Shown: positions 6,931 through 17,118, counted from the stretch's first letter. The stretch: 64,000 bases of DNA from Bacteroidales bacterium UBA2712 (GCA_002354055.1 DEKW01000009.1:1-64000); one strand, 5' to 3'. Translations and numbers: made by a program. Notes: generated from the sequence alone by a model not told the origin.

Positions 6931-9900
6931 ATGAGGAGGCTTTTCCACTACATATTATTTGCGATCACGGTGGCATTAGGCGTCGTGTGCGGCATTATAA
7001 TGCTGCATGTGAACGTCAATGCCGACATGACGAAATACCTGCCGGACGACAGCCAAATGAAAAGCGGTCTGGAGATCGTCATGAACGAGTTCGGATCGTC
7101 GGCGCAGATGTCCGGAGCGGATGTTCATGTGATGTTCGAAGGGATGCGGCCGAACGAGGTGCCGGGTATCCGCACTTTGTTAGAGGGTTACGAAGATGTG
7201 CGCGGGGTGTCGTACCGCTATTCGGCGGACAGCACTTATACGCTCTTTGACCTTGACGTACCGAAGTCCGTGGATCAGAAAGCCCTCGGCAAGCAGATCA
7301 GTAACCGTTTCGGCGGGAACTGCGTGGTGGAGACGAGCCAGGACGGTGCGACGCCGCCGATCTCTGTGATGATCTTTGCCGCCGTGCTGATCATGGTGGT
7401 GCTTTTTGTGATGGCGCAGAGTTGGTTTGAGCCGGTGGTGATCCTTATGACCACGGGTCTTGCAATCTTGCTGAATATGGGCACGAATGCCCTGCTGCCG
7501 TCTGTCTCTATCACGACGAACTTCATCGGTTCGATCCTGCAGGCAGTGCTTTCGTTGGACTACTGTATCGTGCTGCTGAACCGCTACAGGCAGGAACAGG
7601 ACGAACACACCGACCGAAAGACCGCAGTGCTGGCGGCAAACCGGGCTATCAAGAAAGCGGCACCGTCGATCCTTTCTTCGGCGCTGACGACCGTAGTCGG
7701 TTTGTTGATGCTGTGTTTCATGCGACTGAAGATCGGTGCGGACATGGGCGTGGTGCTGGCTAAAGGCGTTGTTTGTTCGCTCATCTGCACCTTCACGGCG
7801 ATGCCGTCGCTGATGATGCTTTTCCGTAAGACCATCAACAAGACCGCGAAGAAAGCCTATGTGCCTCCGACGGACGGTCTGGCACGGTTCGTATCGCGGC
7901 ATAAACTACCGATGGCAGTAGGTGCAGTGATCTTGTTCGGCGGGTCATGGTACTTGTCGCAACAAACGACCATCTTCTTCTCCGCAGAGAAAGAATCCGA
8001 GATCGAGAAGATCTTCCCTTCGCCGAACCCGTTTGTGCTGGTGTATAACACGCAGGACGAGGGACAAGTATATGAGTTGGTGGATAGCCTGATTGCGCAA
8101 CCGGGTATCCAGAGTGTGATCTCTTATCCGACGCTGATGAGCCGGCCTCTGACACCGGCGGAGATGGCGAGCCATGTGAAGTCCTTACTGACGGATTTCA
8201 AAGATATGATGCCTCAAGGCACGACGGTGCCGGCAGAGGCCTTGGATGCCTTGACGCCGGAGACGATGCGGCTGCTGTATTACCTGGAGGCGAAAGGCGA
8301 CGAAGAGCAGCGGTTAGCGTTCCCGGATGTCGCACGGTTCTTACATTCCCATGTAGCACGGAACGAGCTGTTGGCTCCGTATCTGGACGATGAGATGAAG
8401 GAGCAGATAGAGGCGCTGCAATCGATGTTGGATGTCACTCCGGCAGAGCCGAAGAAGGAAGCCGTCAGCAATCAGACGTCAGTAGTCAGCCATCAGCCTT
8501 CAGAGGAGTTGGTGGATACCGTAGTGCCGGTACGTGAGACGATCGCACCGCTGACGATCAGTCCGGCGATGATGGCGATTGACGAAGACAGCGTGGAGAT
8601 GCCGAGTGTGGAGGTGGAGAAGATTGCGGTGGTGCCGTTCATCGAGCGCCTGAACGCGACGCAGACGTCGGCTATCTCCGTAGAGATGCGCAAACTGACC
8701 GACACGGCAGCTATCCGTCTGCCGATGAGCGTGAAGGAGATGTCTATCTTCATCGGTTCGACGCAGATCCAGACGCAGCTTGTGTATGGTTACGCGCCGG
8801 GCAAAGCGAAGAAACTGACGCCGTTGGAGTACGTCCATCTGCTGGTGGATGACTTGTTCCAAAGGAAGGGCCTCGCGGGCATGATCTCCGACGAACAACG
8901 GACCTTATTAGGCCAGCGTGCGTACCTTATGGATCTGGCGGATAAGAATGCTTCGTTGACGCCGGAAGCGCTGAATATACTGCTACGGGCGTTTGGTATA
9001 GAGGACTTCACGGACGAGGAGTTATTGGCGATCGCTAATCCTCCGAAGAAAGCCGTCCTGGTAGCCAAACAACCGACGGAAGAAGATGCCGCGCAGATGG
9101 TGAGCAACTTAGCCCAGATGCAACGCTCGCTGCACAGTACCGACACGACGAGGGCTGCGGTGGTGGTGACGCAGACGAAAGAGAAACCTGCGGCACCAAA
9201 GCAGAAAGGCCCGAGCAAAGCGGATCTGCAGGCAGAGTTATTTACCGAACTGGTGTTCGGTGAGAAGACCTATACCGCTGACCAAATGGCGGCTAAGTTA
9301 GCGAGGTTGATGAAGCTGTCGGATGTGCACTCAGATCCCGTGACACCGGCCCAGATGTCCTTGTTATACGATTATTACGGCTCGGTTCACAGCTCGGCAG
9401 ATACGTTGAAGCTGGGCTTCGGACCGCTGCTGAATTTCCTTTGTGATACTCTGGTGTATGACCCGCGGATAGCGGAACTCTTACCGGATAGTATGAGCGC
9501 GCAAGCGAAAGGCATTAAGGCGCAAGTACAGGACGGTTTGGGACAACTGCGCAAGGAGAAACACTCCTTGCTCGTCGTGCTTTCCACGCTGCCGCCCGAG
9601 TCGAAAGAGACCTATGATTTCGTGGAGCTGCTCACGTCCTTAGCGGACGCACGGCTCGAACACGAGCATTATTACGTCGGCGAGTCGGTGATGTACACGG
9701 AGATGCGGGACGGCTTTGACCATGAGATGAACGTGGTGTCACTGCTGACGATCTTGTCGATCTTCCTCATCGTCGCCCTCACGTTCCGTTCAGTCATTGT
9801 GCCGACGATCCTTGTGGTAGCGGTGATGACGGCGGTATATGTGAACGTGGTGGTAGCCGGTGTGGTGTCGGGACAGATGCTCTATTTGGCATACCTCATC

Positions 9901-10239
9901 GTGCAGGCGATCCTCATGGGAGCGACGATTGATTACGGCATACTCTTCGCGAACTACTACCGCGAGTTCCGAAAGACATCTCTGCCGGTGGATGCGGTGT
10001 GTGCGGCCTACAGAGGTTCGATACGGACGATCTTGACCTCAGGAATCATTATGGTCATCGGTCCGGGTGCGATGGCGTTGTTTATCGACGATCTGATGAT
10101 CAGTAATATTGTCGGCTGTCTGGCGGTAGGTGCGTTCGTTGCGGTCGTGCTGACGCTGACCGTCGTACCGGCCGTATTGGTAGCGCTGGACAAGTGGGTT
10201 GTTTACGGTAAGAAAAACAGATATACAGGCGAAGAATGA
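6931..10239 (+). CDS. MMPL/RND-superfamily membrane exporter
   Basis: An 1102-residue inner-membrane protein of the MMPL/Patched-like branch of RND transporters. It has one N-terminal helix (about 5-27), a first periplasmic domain, a helix bundle at about 145-330 containing DYCIVLLNRYRQE (about 210), a second helix and a very large second periplasmic region (about 350-930), then the second bundle (about 935-1090) with TIDYGILFANYYREFR (about 1000). The paired Asp-Tyr motifs are the expected proton-relay sites. Substrate unknown; lipids or hydrophobic molecules are typical. Residues about 511-525 (SNQTSVVSHQPS) come from a 21-bp repeat. The stop overlaps the next gene (ATGA), linking it to the glycan module. 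Confidence 0.85.
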   Translation: MRRLFHYILFAITVALGVVCGIIMLHVNVNADMTKYLPDDSQMKSGLEIVMNEFGSSAQMSGADVHVMFEGMRPNEVPGIRTLLEGYEDVRGVSYRYSADSTYTLFDLDVPKSVDQKALGKQISNRFGGNCVVETSQDGATPPISVMIFAAVLIMVVLFVMAQSWFEPVVILMTTGLAILLNMGTNALLPSVSITTNFIGSILQAVLSLDYCIVLLNRYRQEQDEHTDRKTAVLAANRAIKKAAPSILSSALTTVVGLLMLCFMRLKIGADMGVVLAKGVVCSLICTFTAMPSLMMLFRKTINKTAKKAYVPPTDGLARFVSRHKLPMAVGAVILFGGSWYLSQQTTIFFSAEKESEIEKIFPSPNPFVLVYNTQDEGQVYELVDSLIAQPGIQSVISYPTLMSRPLTPAEMASHVKSLLTDFKDMMPQGTTVPAEALDALTPETMRLLYYLEAKGDEEQRLAFPDVARFLHSHVARNELLAPYLDDEMKEQIEALQSMLDVTPAEPKKEAVSNQTSVVSHQPSEELVDTVVPVRETIAPLTISPAMMAIDEDSVEMPSVEVEKIAVVPFIERLNATQTSAISVEMRKLTDTAAIRLPMSVKEMSIFIGSTQIQTQLVYGYAPGKAKKLTPLEYVHLLVDDLFQRKGLAGMISDEQRTLLGQRAYLMDLADKNASLTPEALNILLRAFGIEDFTDEELLAIANPPKKAVLVAKQPTEEDAAQMVSNLAQMQRSLHSTDTTRAAVVVTQTKEKPAAPKQKGPSKADLQAELFTELVFGEKTYTADQMAAKLARLMKLSDVHSDPVTPAQMSLLYDYYGSVHSSADTLKLGFGPLLNFLCDTLVYDPRIAELLPDSMSAQAKGIKAQVQDGLGQLRKEKHSLLVVLSTLPPESKETYDFVELLTSLADARLEHEHYYVGESVMYTEMRDGFDHEMNVVSLLTILSIFLIVALTFRSVIVPTILVVAVMTAVYVNVVVAGVVSGQMLYLAYLIVQAILMGATIDYGILFANYYREFRKTSLPVDAVCAAYRGSIRTILTSGIIMVIGPGAMALFIDDLMISNIVGCLAVGAFVAVVLTLTVVPAVLVALDKWVVYGKKNRYTGEE
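8464..8502. repeat. 21-bp in-frame repeat x2 inside the MMPL gene
   Basis: Two degenerate 21-bp units beginning GTCAGCAATCA and GTCAGCCATCA encode a Ser/Gln/Val-rich linker in the second periplasmic domain. The phase is preserved. Confidence 0.65.
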
Positions 10240-11750
10240 TACGCGAAGGATGGTATAAGAGGGTAGCGGCAGATCTGCTGATCTGGGTAGTGATGGCACT
10301 GCTATGCATGTTGTGGCGGTGGATCGATGCGAAGAGTTCGATCGCTGCTTATTGGAGTATGTACGGCGTGTTGGCGGTGCTGTGGGTTCTAATCGGTTTC
10401 GTGGTGCAACTCTACCGCTCGTATAAAGAGGCATGGCTATGGCAGGCGATGGTGTCATTAGTTGCTGACGCGGCTATCCTGATTGGTCTGATCTGGTGGG
10501 TATTGCCGCAACTGCCGTACCAGCTGTCGCCGAAAGTAGCGACCTGGTCGGTACTGATTGTTGGGGCTATAGAGACGGTGCTGGTGTTCGCTGCGCATTA
10601 CTGGAAGTATGCGACGAACATGACCGTACCGGCGATGCAGATCGAGCAACGTAAGAACGCGCAGGTCACGCGACCCGATGAGAAAAGGCGGCAGGAGTCG
10701 ATCCAGTCCATCCATCAATCGGTACTGTCCGTCACGACCGAAGCCGATTACTACATGCTGCGCAAAAGGGCAAGGTTGGATTCCCGGCAGACCAAGGTGA
10801 TCTGTGACCGAAACCGTTTCGCCTTCCTGCAGATACCCGATTACCAGTATAAGACGCTCGTCGATTTGACGCTGCTGAACGACGCCAAAGGCATCAACCG
10901 GCGGTTCTGTATCGTCAACCAGAAGTTGCCGGATGATGGTATATACGTTTGTTGCTACCGTCCGCAGGAGTACATGAAATCCAAGCTCTTAGCCAAGTTC
11001 CCTCCGGGCCTGAACTGGATCGTCTATTGCCTCTATTTCTTCCGTAAGCGCGTGCTGCCGCGCCTCATGCTGACAAGCCGTCTGTACTACGACGTGACGA
11101 AAGGAAGAAAGCGCATGTTGAGTAAGACGGAGGTACTGGGACGACTTTATTACTGCGGTTTTGAGGTTGATGAGATCGTGCCGATGGGGCATATAGAATA
11201 TGTCTTTGCGCATCGTCACTCCCAACCGTACCCGCAGGAACAACTGAAGGTGTACGGCCCGCTGATCAAACTGCCGCGGGTTTGTAAAAACAAAGAGATC
11301 CGGTATTTCTATAAGTTCCGTACCATGCATCCGTATGCTGAGTACATCCAGAAATACGTGTTCGATGCCCGTGGCGGTATGGACATTGCTGATAAGAGTA
11401 ATGACGACTGGCGAATCACAACTTGGGGTAAGTTCATGCGCAAGTACTGGCTGGACGAGTTACCGATGCTGATTAACTGGCTCAAACGAGACGTGAAGTT
11501 AGTGGGTGTACGCCCGTTGAGTAAGACGATGTTTGAGACGTATCCGGAATGGTTACAAGACAAACGTACAAAGTCCAAGCCGGGGCTTATTCCGCCTTTC
11601 TATATCGACCATCCGGACACGTTCGAGGAACTGTTCGCCAGCGAAGACAAATACCTGACGGAGTACCTGGAGCACCCGATTAGGACAGATATCAAGTATT
11701 TCTTCTTAACCATGCGTTCTATTCTGACGCGTAAGACCCATTCCGCATAG
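10236..11750 (+). CDS. Bacterial sugar transferase (polyprenyl-phosphate sugar-1-phosphate transferase)
   Basis: A 504-residue protein. Residues 1-125 hold four membrane helices; a middle soluble region (about 150-340) is seen in some Bacteroidota members of the family; the C-terminal catalytic domain has KFRTM (about 360), LDELPML (about 406) and LVGVRPL (about 421), the signature of PF02397 bacterial sugar transferases. These enzymes start surface-glycan synthesis by moving a sugar-1-phosphate from a nucleotide sugar to undecaprenyl phosphate at the cytoplasmic face. The ATG overlaps the end of the MMPL gene by 4 nt. Its sugar specificity cannot be read. Confidence 0.85.
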   Translation: MIREGWYKRVAADLLIWVVMALLCMLWRWIDAKSSIAAYWSMYGVLAVLWVLIGFVVQLYRSYKEAWLWQAMVSLVADAAILIGLIWWVLPQLPYQLSPKVATWSVLIVGAIETVLVFAAHYWKYATNMTVPAMQIEQRKNAQVTRPDEKRRQESIQSIHQSVLSVTTEADYYMLRKRARLDSRQTKVICDRNRFAFLQIPDYQYKTLVDLTLLNDAKGINRRFCIVNQKLPDDGIYVCCYRPQEYMKSKLLAKFPPGLNWIVYCLYFFRKRVLPRLMLTSRLYYDVTKGRKRMLSKTEVLGRLYYCGFEVDEIVPMGHIEYVFAHRHSQPYPQEQLKVYGPLIKLPRVCKNKEIRYFYKFRTMHPYAEYIQKYVFDARGGMDIADKSNDDWRITTWGKFMRKYWLDELPMLINWLKRDVKLVGVRPLSKTMFETYPEWLQDKRTKSKPGLIPPFYIDHPDTFEELFASEDKYLTEYLEHPIRTDIKYFFLTMRSILTRKTHSA

Positions 11751-11763
11751 CGGCAATTGAGAT

Positions 11764-13329
11764 TTGAAGGGGTTAAAATACATAGTACTTGGAGTGAATA
11801 TCGCGTTCTTTGCGGTCATGGCAACGGTTTTACCGTTACAGTTTGAGGAGAACGACGATGTAGTGATGGCGATGATCGCCAATGGTACGTATTCCGGTTC
11901 GCCGGATTGTCATCTGGTGTACATCAACGTCATCTACGGTGCCGTGTTGGCCTTTCTGTATGGGATTACGAAAGCGGTCGAGTGGTACACACTCGCTTTT
12001 GCAGCGCTGCATGTGGTCTCGATGAGTGTGTTAGTGTATTGCATCTTGACGACGGAAAACCGCTCGTCGTGGGAGAGATGGCTGTGGAGCATTGTGCTGT
12101 ATGTCCTTTGGGCACGGATCATCGTTGCTTTGCAGTTCACGACGACGGCAGGGTTAGTATGTCTGGCAGGCTGCATGTTGTTGCTTAGGAAGAGTAAGAA
12201 AGCCCGTTGGAGCGGCGTCATAATGGTAGTTATAGCTGCGCTGATACGATTCATGGCAGCGGGATTAGTGGGACTGCTGATGGCTCCGATTATTGTCTAT
12301 ACGTACCGCCTGAATTGGCGCAAATACATGGCGGTAGTGGTTATGCTGATGACGGTAGTAAGCTGCCGAATGGTAAACCGGTATGTTTACGAGAGTGATC
12401 CCGAATGGAAGTATTATCGCGAATACAATCAACTTCGCGCACAACTGAACGACAACCCAAATGCCTATAAACTGCAACCGGAACAACTTCCCGAAGGGGT
12501 GGAGTGGATGGATTATAGGTTGCTGCTTAGTTTTCTTCCTGACCCCGAGCGGATCGACCTGCCGACGATAAGACAGATCAGCGCCGTGGTGGATAACATG
12601 CCGATTAAGATGCAGGCGCAGAACCTCCACCGGCTCGAGAGATACGCCGTGGAACTAGCGATCCTCGCCGTGTTGTTGGTGCTGATGATCTTAACGACGG
12701 GCAACCGAACGAAATATATCTTCCTGATCTTATACTCCCTTTTCATCGTGGCGCTCATGATCCATGTGAGTCTGGACGGGTTCCTCAAGAACCGCGTTTT
12801 CCTTTGCATGTTGCTACCGTTGTTGATGACGGATTTCATGTTACTGCCGAAGACGACCGGTCTCAAACGGCGGTGGGGTATCGTACTCGCGCTGCTGTCT
12901 CTGAGCGGCTGGTACGGTTATCAGATCAGCCAGGAGCGGCTGGAGAAAGAGTACTGCCGGCTCTTCTGGGAGAAGTTACAGCAACCCCTCCTGGACCGCG
13001 TGCCTGACGAGGCGTACCTGGTGACCATCGGTGGCTCATTGCTTGTAGAGGCCATGAATCCGTGGCATATATGGCCGTATAAGTACCGCAAATATACCTT
13101 GGGTTGGACCACCTGGCTGCCGCTCAACAAGACCATGGGACACAGTTACAGAGCGTTGTTGCGCGATGAGATGTACGTCTTTACGGATCGCCATTATGAA
13201 GACGAAAACTCTAAACTGTCTATAGTCCGTACGCAGATAGAGAAACACTACGGAGTGTGCTCGGAGGTCAAATGGAAATACAGGAACGGGCGTTTTGCCG
13301 TGGTCAAAGTGAATGCATTAGAGGAATAA
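11764..13329 (+). CDS. Polytopic membrane protein, possible GT-C-type glycosyltransferase
   Basis: A 521-residue protein with about ten hydrophobic segments and a C-terminal soluble part (about 390-521). An acidic EENDD motif just after the first helix (about residues 28-32) is placed like the catalytic acidic loop of GT-C glycosyltransferases; this is inference. No family is recognised with certainty; a polymerase or flippase role is also possible. The start is a TTG at 11764, since it gives a normal signal-anchor (MKGLKYIVLGVNIAFF) 13 nt after the previous stop; the next ATG (11818) would remove that helix. Followed after 1 nt by the ATP-grasp gene. Confidence 0.6.
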   Translation: MKGLKYIVLGVNIAFFAVMATVLPLQFEENDDVVMAMIANGTYSGSPDCHLVYINVIYGAVLAFLYGITKAVEWYTLAFAALHVVSMSVLVYCILTTENRSSWERWLWSIVLYVLWARIIVALQFTTTAGLVCLAGCMLLLRKSKKARWSGVIMVVIAALIRFMAAGLVGLLMAPIIVYTYRLNWRKYMAVVVMLMTVVSCRMVNRYVYESDPEWKYYREYNQLRAQLNDNPNAYKLQPEQLPEGVEWMDYRLLLSFLPDPERIDLPTIRQISAVVDNMPIKMQAQNLHRLERYAVELAILAVLLVLMILTTGNRTKYIFLILYSLFIVALMIHVSLDGFLKNRVFLCMLLPLLMTDFMLLPKTTGLKRRWGIVLALLSLSGWYGYQISQERLEKEYCRLFWEKLQQPLLDRVPDEAYLVTIGGSLLVEAMNPWHIWPYKYRKYTLGWTTWLPLNKTMGHSYRALLRDEMYVFTDRHYEDENSKLSIVRTQIEKHYGVCSEVKWKYRNGRFAVVKVNALEE

Positions 13330-13330
13330 G

Positions 13331-15640
13331 ATGAAGCGTTTAGCTATCATAGGAGCGAGTTATCTGCAGCGGCCGTTGGTGCTGCGGGCCAAAGAGATGG
13401 GGATCTATACCATCTGTTTTGCATGGGAACAAGGAGCGGTTTGTAAGGACCTCTGTGACCTTTTTTATCCCATCTCAATAACCGAGAAAGATGAGATCTT
13501 AGCTCTCTGCCGCAAGGAGCAGATTGATGGTATCTGCACGATTGCCAGCGATGTAGCGGCGCCAACCGTGGCATATGTGGCGCAGCAGATGGGGCTCGCA
13601 GGAAACAGTTACGAAGCGGCTCTGAAGGCGCATGACAAACATGCCATGCGGGACGCTCTGAGTGCTGCCGGAGTCGATTGCCCGGGGTATGAAGTAACGG
13701 TGAAGGGGGAAGGGGTAACGGTGAACGGGTTAACGCTGCCGCTGATTGTCAAACCGACCGACCGCAGCGGGAGTCTCGGGGTGACGAAAGTGGAGCGATG
13801 GGAAGACCTGCAGGCGGCGATAGACAAGGCGCAGGAGACCTCGATGGCGCACGAAGCACTCGTGGAGGAGTTTATCGAGGGAAGAGAGATAAGCGTGGAG
13901 ATGATCTCTTGTCAGGGCGTACATTATGCCTTGCAGATTACTGATAAAGTGACGACGGAGGCTCCGCATTTTGTAGAACTAGCGCACCATCAGCCGTCTG
14001 ACCTGCCGTGCGAGACACAAGCACGGATCTATGAGATCACCAAACGGGCGTTGGATGCGCTCGGGCTGACCTCGGGCGCAAGCCATTCGGAATATAAGAT
14101 TACAAAGAACGGCCGCATCGTCGTCATGGAAATCGGTGGAAGGATGGGAGGTGATTTTATCGGTTCGGACCTCGTACGGCTCAGTACCGGTTATGACTTC
14201 CTGCAAGGCGTGATAGAGGTGGCATTAGGAGAGACGATTCATCCTCAGCCCCGACAGATAGCGCACGCCGGCGTGTATTTCCTGAGCGGCGAGACGCCGG
14301 AGGTACTGCCGTATATCGCCCACGCGAAAGAATATAAGGAGATCGTCGCGGCGGAGCAGACCGACAGCGAGTTACGTCCACTCACGTGTAGCGCCGATCG
14401 AAGCGGCTATTTCCTATATCAAAGTGAGCACGGACGTTTCGAGACCCTGCGGGGCAAGACGGTCATGGTGCTCGGCGGCGGAAGATATCAGCTGCCGTTG
14501 ATCCGCGCCGGACGAGAAGCCGGCTGCCGGGTGCTCGTCATGGGATGGCCCGGAAATTTCCCAGGCTATCACTATGCGAGCCGGTGGTATAACGTAGATA
14601 TCATGGACGCCGAGACGGTCATCCGCGTGGCGAGAGAGGAGCATATAGACGGTATCGTGGGCTGCGGCTCGGATTTCATCCTGCCGACCATCGGTAAGGT
14701 GGTGGACGCGTTAGGGCTGCCGGGACCGGGCTATCAATCCTCCGTCGTGGCGAGCGACAAGCTGTTGATGAAAGAGGCTTTTGCGCGTCACGAGGTGCGC
14801 ACCGCAGCGTATCGCGAGATACGGGATGAAGATGGGGCTGCTATCGCTGCGAAAGAGATAGGCTACCCGGTGGTGCTGAAGATTGTCGATGGGAGCGGCA
14901 GCAAGGGCGTGGTGATTTGTCAAGATGAGAAGGCGCTCCGGAAGGCTTTTGGCAACGTACAGGGCTTGACCCATCATCCGTATTTTGTCATCGAGGAGTA
15001 TATCGCCGGCGAGGAGTTCGGGGCGCAAGCGTACGTCTCGCACGGAGAGTTGCAGTTTGTCATGCTCCATGGCGATATCGTTTATCATGGAGAGAGCGGC
15101 GTGCCGGTCGGTCATTATGCACCGGCGATGACGGAGTATGAGGGGCTGCAGAACGATGCCGCTGAGCAGTTGTGCCGTTGTATCAAAGCGCTGGAGATAG
15201 ATAACTGCGCCATCAATGCGGATTTTATCCTGCATGAGGGTCAGGTGTACGTCCTGGAGATCGGTGCACGTGCCGGTGCTACCTGCCTGCCCGAGTTGGT
15301 GAGCGAGTGTTACGGCATGAATTATTACGATTACCTCCTCCGCGGGGCTTGCGGGCTGAGTCTGCCGTCGATGAGAAGGGAGACCCTGCATCCGGCTCTG
15401 GTCTTCACGCCGTACGTGACGAGAAGCGGTATCGTGAAAGCATGTCATGTACCGTCGATGCCGGAGGTGACGGATTGTTGCGTTTATCCGGAGGTAGGCG
15501 AAGAGGTACACGCTTTCCGCACCGCCTATGACCGCATCGGACACGTGGTCATGCGCGCAGAGACGATGGAGAACTTACGGAGAGTGTTTGACGAGCAGAT
15601 AGCATCTTTCCCCTTTGTAGAAATCCAAGAAAACGAATAA
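13331..15640 (+). CDS. Fused double ATP-grasp ligase
   Basis: A 769-residue protein made of two homologous halves. Each begins with a Rossmann-like preATP-grasp strand (MKRLAIIGASYLQRPLVLRA at 1; TVMVLGGGRYQLPLIRAG at about 376) and contains a glycine-rich ATP loop (KPTDRSGSLGV at about 138; KIVDGSGSKGV at about 515) and a metal-ligand strand (MEIGGRMGGD at about 262; LEIGARAGAT at about 645). The ATP-grasp fold joins a carboxylate to an amine through an acyl phosphate. In this operon it could add an amino acid or other acid to an amino sugar, an inference from context. Residues about 122-135 are two 7-residue units (VTVKGEG/VTVNGLT) from a 21-bp repeat. It does not look like carB, since the oligomerisation and allosteric regions are absent. 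Confidence 0.8.
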   Translation: MKRLAIIGASYLQRPLVLRAKEMGIYTICFAWEQGAVCKDLCDLFYPISITEKDEILALCRKEQIDGICTIASDVAAPTVAYVAQQMGLAGNSYEAALKAHDKHAMRDALSAAGVDCPGYEVTVKGEGVTVNGLTLPLIVKPTDRSGSLGVTKVERWEDLQAAIDKAQETSMAHEALVEEFIEGREISVEMISCQGVHYALQITDKVTTEAPHFVELAHHQPSDLPCETQARIYEITKRALDALGLTSGASHSEYKITKNGRIVVMEIGGRMGGDFIGSDLVRLSTGYDFLQGVIEVALGETIHPQPRQIAHAGVYFLSGETPEVLPYIAHAKEYKEIVAAEQTDSELRPLTCSADRSGYFLYQSEHGRFETLRGKTVMVLGGGRYQLPLIRAGREAGCRVLVMGWPGNFPGYHYASRWYNVDIMDAETVIRVAREEHIDGIVGCGSDFILPTIGKVVDALGLPGPGYQSSVVASDKLLMKEAFARHEVRTAAYREIRDEDGAAIAAKEIGYPVVLKIVDGSGSKGVVICQDEKALRKAFGNVQGLTHHPYFVIEEYIAGEEFGAQAYVSHGELQFVMLHGDIVYHGESGVPVGHYAPAMTEYEGLQNDAAEQLCRCIKALEIDNCAINADFILHEGQVYVLEIGARAGATCLPELVSECYGMNYYDYLLRGACGLSLPSMRRETLHPALVFTPYVTRSGIVKACHVPSMPEVTDCCVYPEVGEEVHAFRTAYDRIGHVVMRAETMENLRRVFDEQIASFPFVEIQENE
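13694..13735. repeat. 21-bp in-frame repeat x2 inside the ATP-grasp gene
   Basis: Two 21-bp units starting GTAACGGTGAA encode VTVKGEG and VTVNGLT, immediately before the first ATP-binding strand. Confidence 0.75.
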
Positions 15641-15643
15641 ACA

Positions 15644-16573
15644 ATGAAATATACGCAATCTATATCGGTCGTCGTGCCGATTTACAACGATCAAGAGGTC
15701 ATCGCTGAGTTACACCGCCGGCTGCGTCCGGTATTGGAGGCGATCACCGATCGTTACGAGCTCATCCTTGTCGATGACGGCAGCCGTGACCACTCGTGGG
15801 AAGAGATGTTACAGGTTCGCAAAGCGAACGAGCACGTGCGTGCCGTCCGGCTGAGCCGTAATTTCGGCCAGCAAAGTGCTATCGCTGCGGGTCTCTCGTT
15901 AACGTCCAACGACCTGATTGTGCTCATGGACAGCGACCTCCAGGACCGTCCGGAAGATATCCCGACGCTTATTGATGCGCTCCTTGCGGATCCGCAGGCG
16001 ATGATGGCGATAGCGCAGTGGGAGGAACGCAAAGACAGCCGTGCGAAACTCGCCGTCTCGCGCCTCTTCCAACGCGTCAGCAACACGATCACGGAGATCC
16101 ATACGGTACCGCGGCTGGGGATCTTCCGGGTGATGAAGAAGAGCGTCGTGGAGGAGCTGCGTAACTTCCCCGAGAAGACCGCCACGACGGTCAGCCTGCT
16201 CTATTATATCGGCAGCCGCTACGTGGCCGTACCGCTCAAACGGGACGCACGGTTTGCAGGCAAGAGCGGTTATAACCTCTCGAAAATGCTGGCGCTCACT
16301 TTTGCCCGCATCTTCTCTTTCTCGATGTTCCCCATCCGTATGGTGACGTACATGGGTGCCTTTCTTTGTATAGGGAGTATGGTCGCCGCCTTGGCGCTGG
16401 TGATCTATAAGTTAGTTGGAAACGTCGTTGCCGGTTGGACCTCGATGATGGTACTGATGTTGTTCCTCTTTGGCCTGAACTTCGCGTTCCTCGGTATCTT
16501 GGGAGAGTATATCGGCCGCATCTTCCTCGAGACCAAGCAGCGGCCTAAATTCATGATCGGAGAGATAGTATGA
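15644..16573 (+). CDS. Family 2 glycosyltransferase, GtrB/ArnC type
   Basis: A 309-residue enzyme. The GT-A domain begins SVVVPIYNDQEVI, with LVDDGSRDHSW (about 42) and the metal-binding DSDLQDRPED (about 96-105). Two C-terminal helices (about 228-250 and 262-285) anchor it in the inner membrane, the layout of GtrB, ArnC and DPM-like enzymes that load a sugar on undecaprenyl phosphate. Located between the ATP-grasp gene (3-nt gap) and the acyltransferase (4-nt ATGA overlap). The two SMR flippases that follow support an Und-P-sugar role. Confidence 0.88.
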   Translation: MKYTQSISVVVPIYNDQEVIAELHRRLRPVLEAITDRYELILVDDGSRDHSWEEMLQVRKANEHVRAVRLSRNFGQQSAIAAGLSLTSNDLIVLMDSDLQDRPEDIPTLIDALLADPQAMMAIAQWEERKDSRAKLAVSRLFQRVSNTITEIHTVPRLGIFRVMKKSVVEELRNFPEKTATTVSLLYYIGSRYVAVPLKRDARFAGKSGYNLSKMLALTFARIFSFSMFPIRMVTYMGAFLCIGSMVAALALVIYKLVGNVVAGWTSMMVLMLFLFGLNFAFLGILGEYIGRIFLETKQRPKFMIGEIV

Positions 16574-17118
16574 ACGCTAATAGGCGATATAACTTAGAGC
16601 AGCTCCACCGTATGGTGGGGCAACGGCTGGTGATGAGCCCGTGGTTCGACCTGCCTATCGGTCTGCAGTGGCGGGATAGTAAGTACCGCCGGCTCTTCCA
16701 TGCAGGAGAAGGTCTGCACGTAGGTCATCGGGTGTTTATCGACCGCGAGCACCGTCAACTCACGGGATCTATCTCCATCGGCAAGAACGTGTTCATCAGC
16801 CACGACGTGCTGCTGGACTACACGGGTCATCTGACCATCGGCGACGAGGTGTGGATTCTGCAAGGGACGCATGTCATCACCCATCGCCATGACATCCAAG
16901 AACTGCGTCGTACGGGTGTTAACCCCACGGAGCAGACCTCGCTGGAGATTGCTGACAAAGCCTATATCGGCAGTAACGTGACTATCCTGCCGTCCTGCTC
17001 GCGTATCGGCAAAGGTGCTGTGGTGGCTGCCGGTGCTATCGTGACGCATGATGTCGATGACTACACCCTCGTCGCGGGCAATCCCGCTAAACCCATTAAG
17101 ACCCTGCCCAATGAGTAA
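16570..17118 (+). CDS. Hexapeptide-repeat acyltransferase
   Basis: A 182-residue left-handed beta-helix protein of the WbbJ/maltose-acetyltransferase type. Hexapeptide turns run from about residue 55 to 170 (for example SIGKNVFISHDVLLDYTG, YIGSNVTILPSCSRIGKGAVVAAGAI split across turns), and a His in THVITHRHD (about 100-108) is a candidate catalytic residue. It probably acetylates or acylates a sugar. Overlaps the GT2 gene by 4 nt and the next gene by 8 nt, so it is tightly coupled. Confidence 0.85.
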   Translation: MNANRRYNLEQLHRMVGQRLVMSPWFDLPIGLQWRDSKYRRLFHAGEGLHVGHRVFIDREHRQLTGSISIGKNVFISHDVLLDYTGHLTIGDEVWILQGTHVITHRHDIQELRRTGVNPTEQTSLEIADKAYIGSNVTILPSCSRIGKGAVVAAGAIVTHDVDDYTLVAGNPAKPIKTLPNE

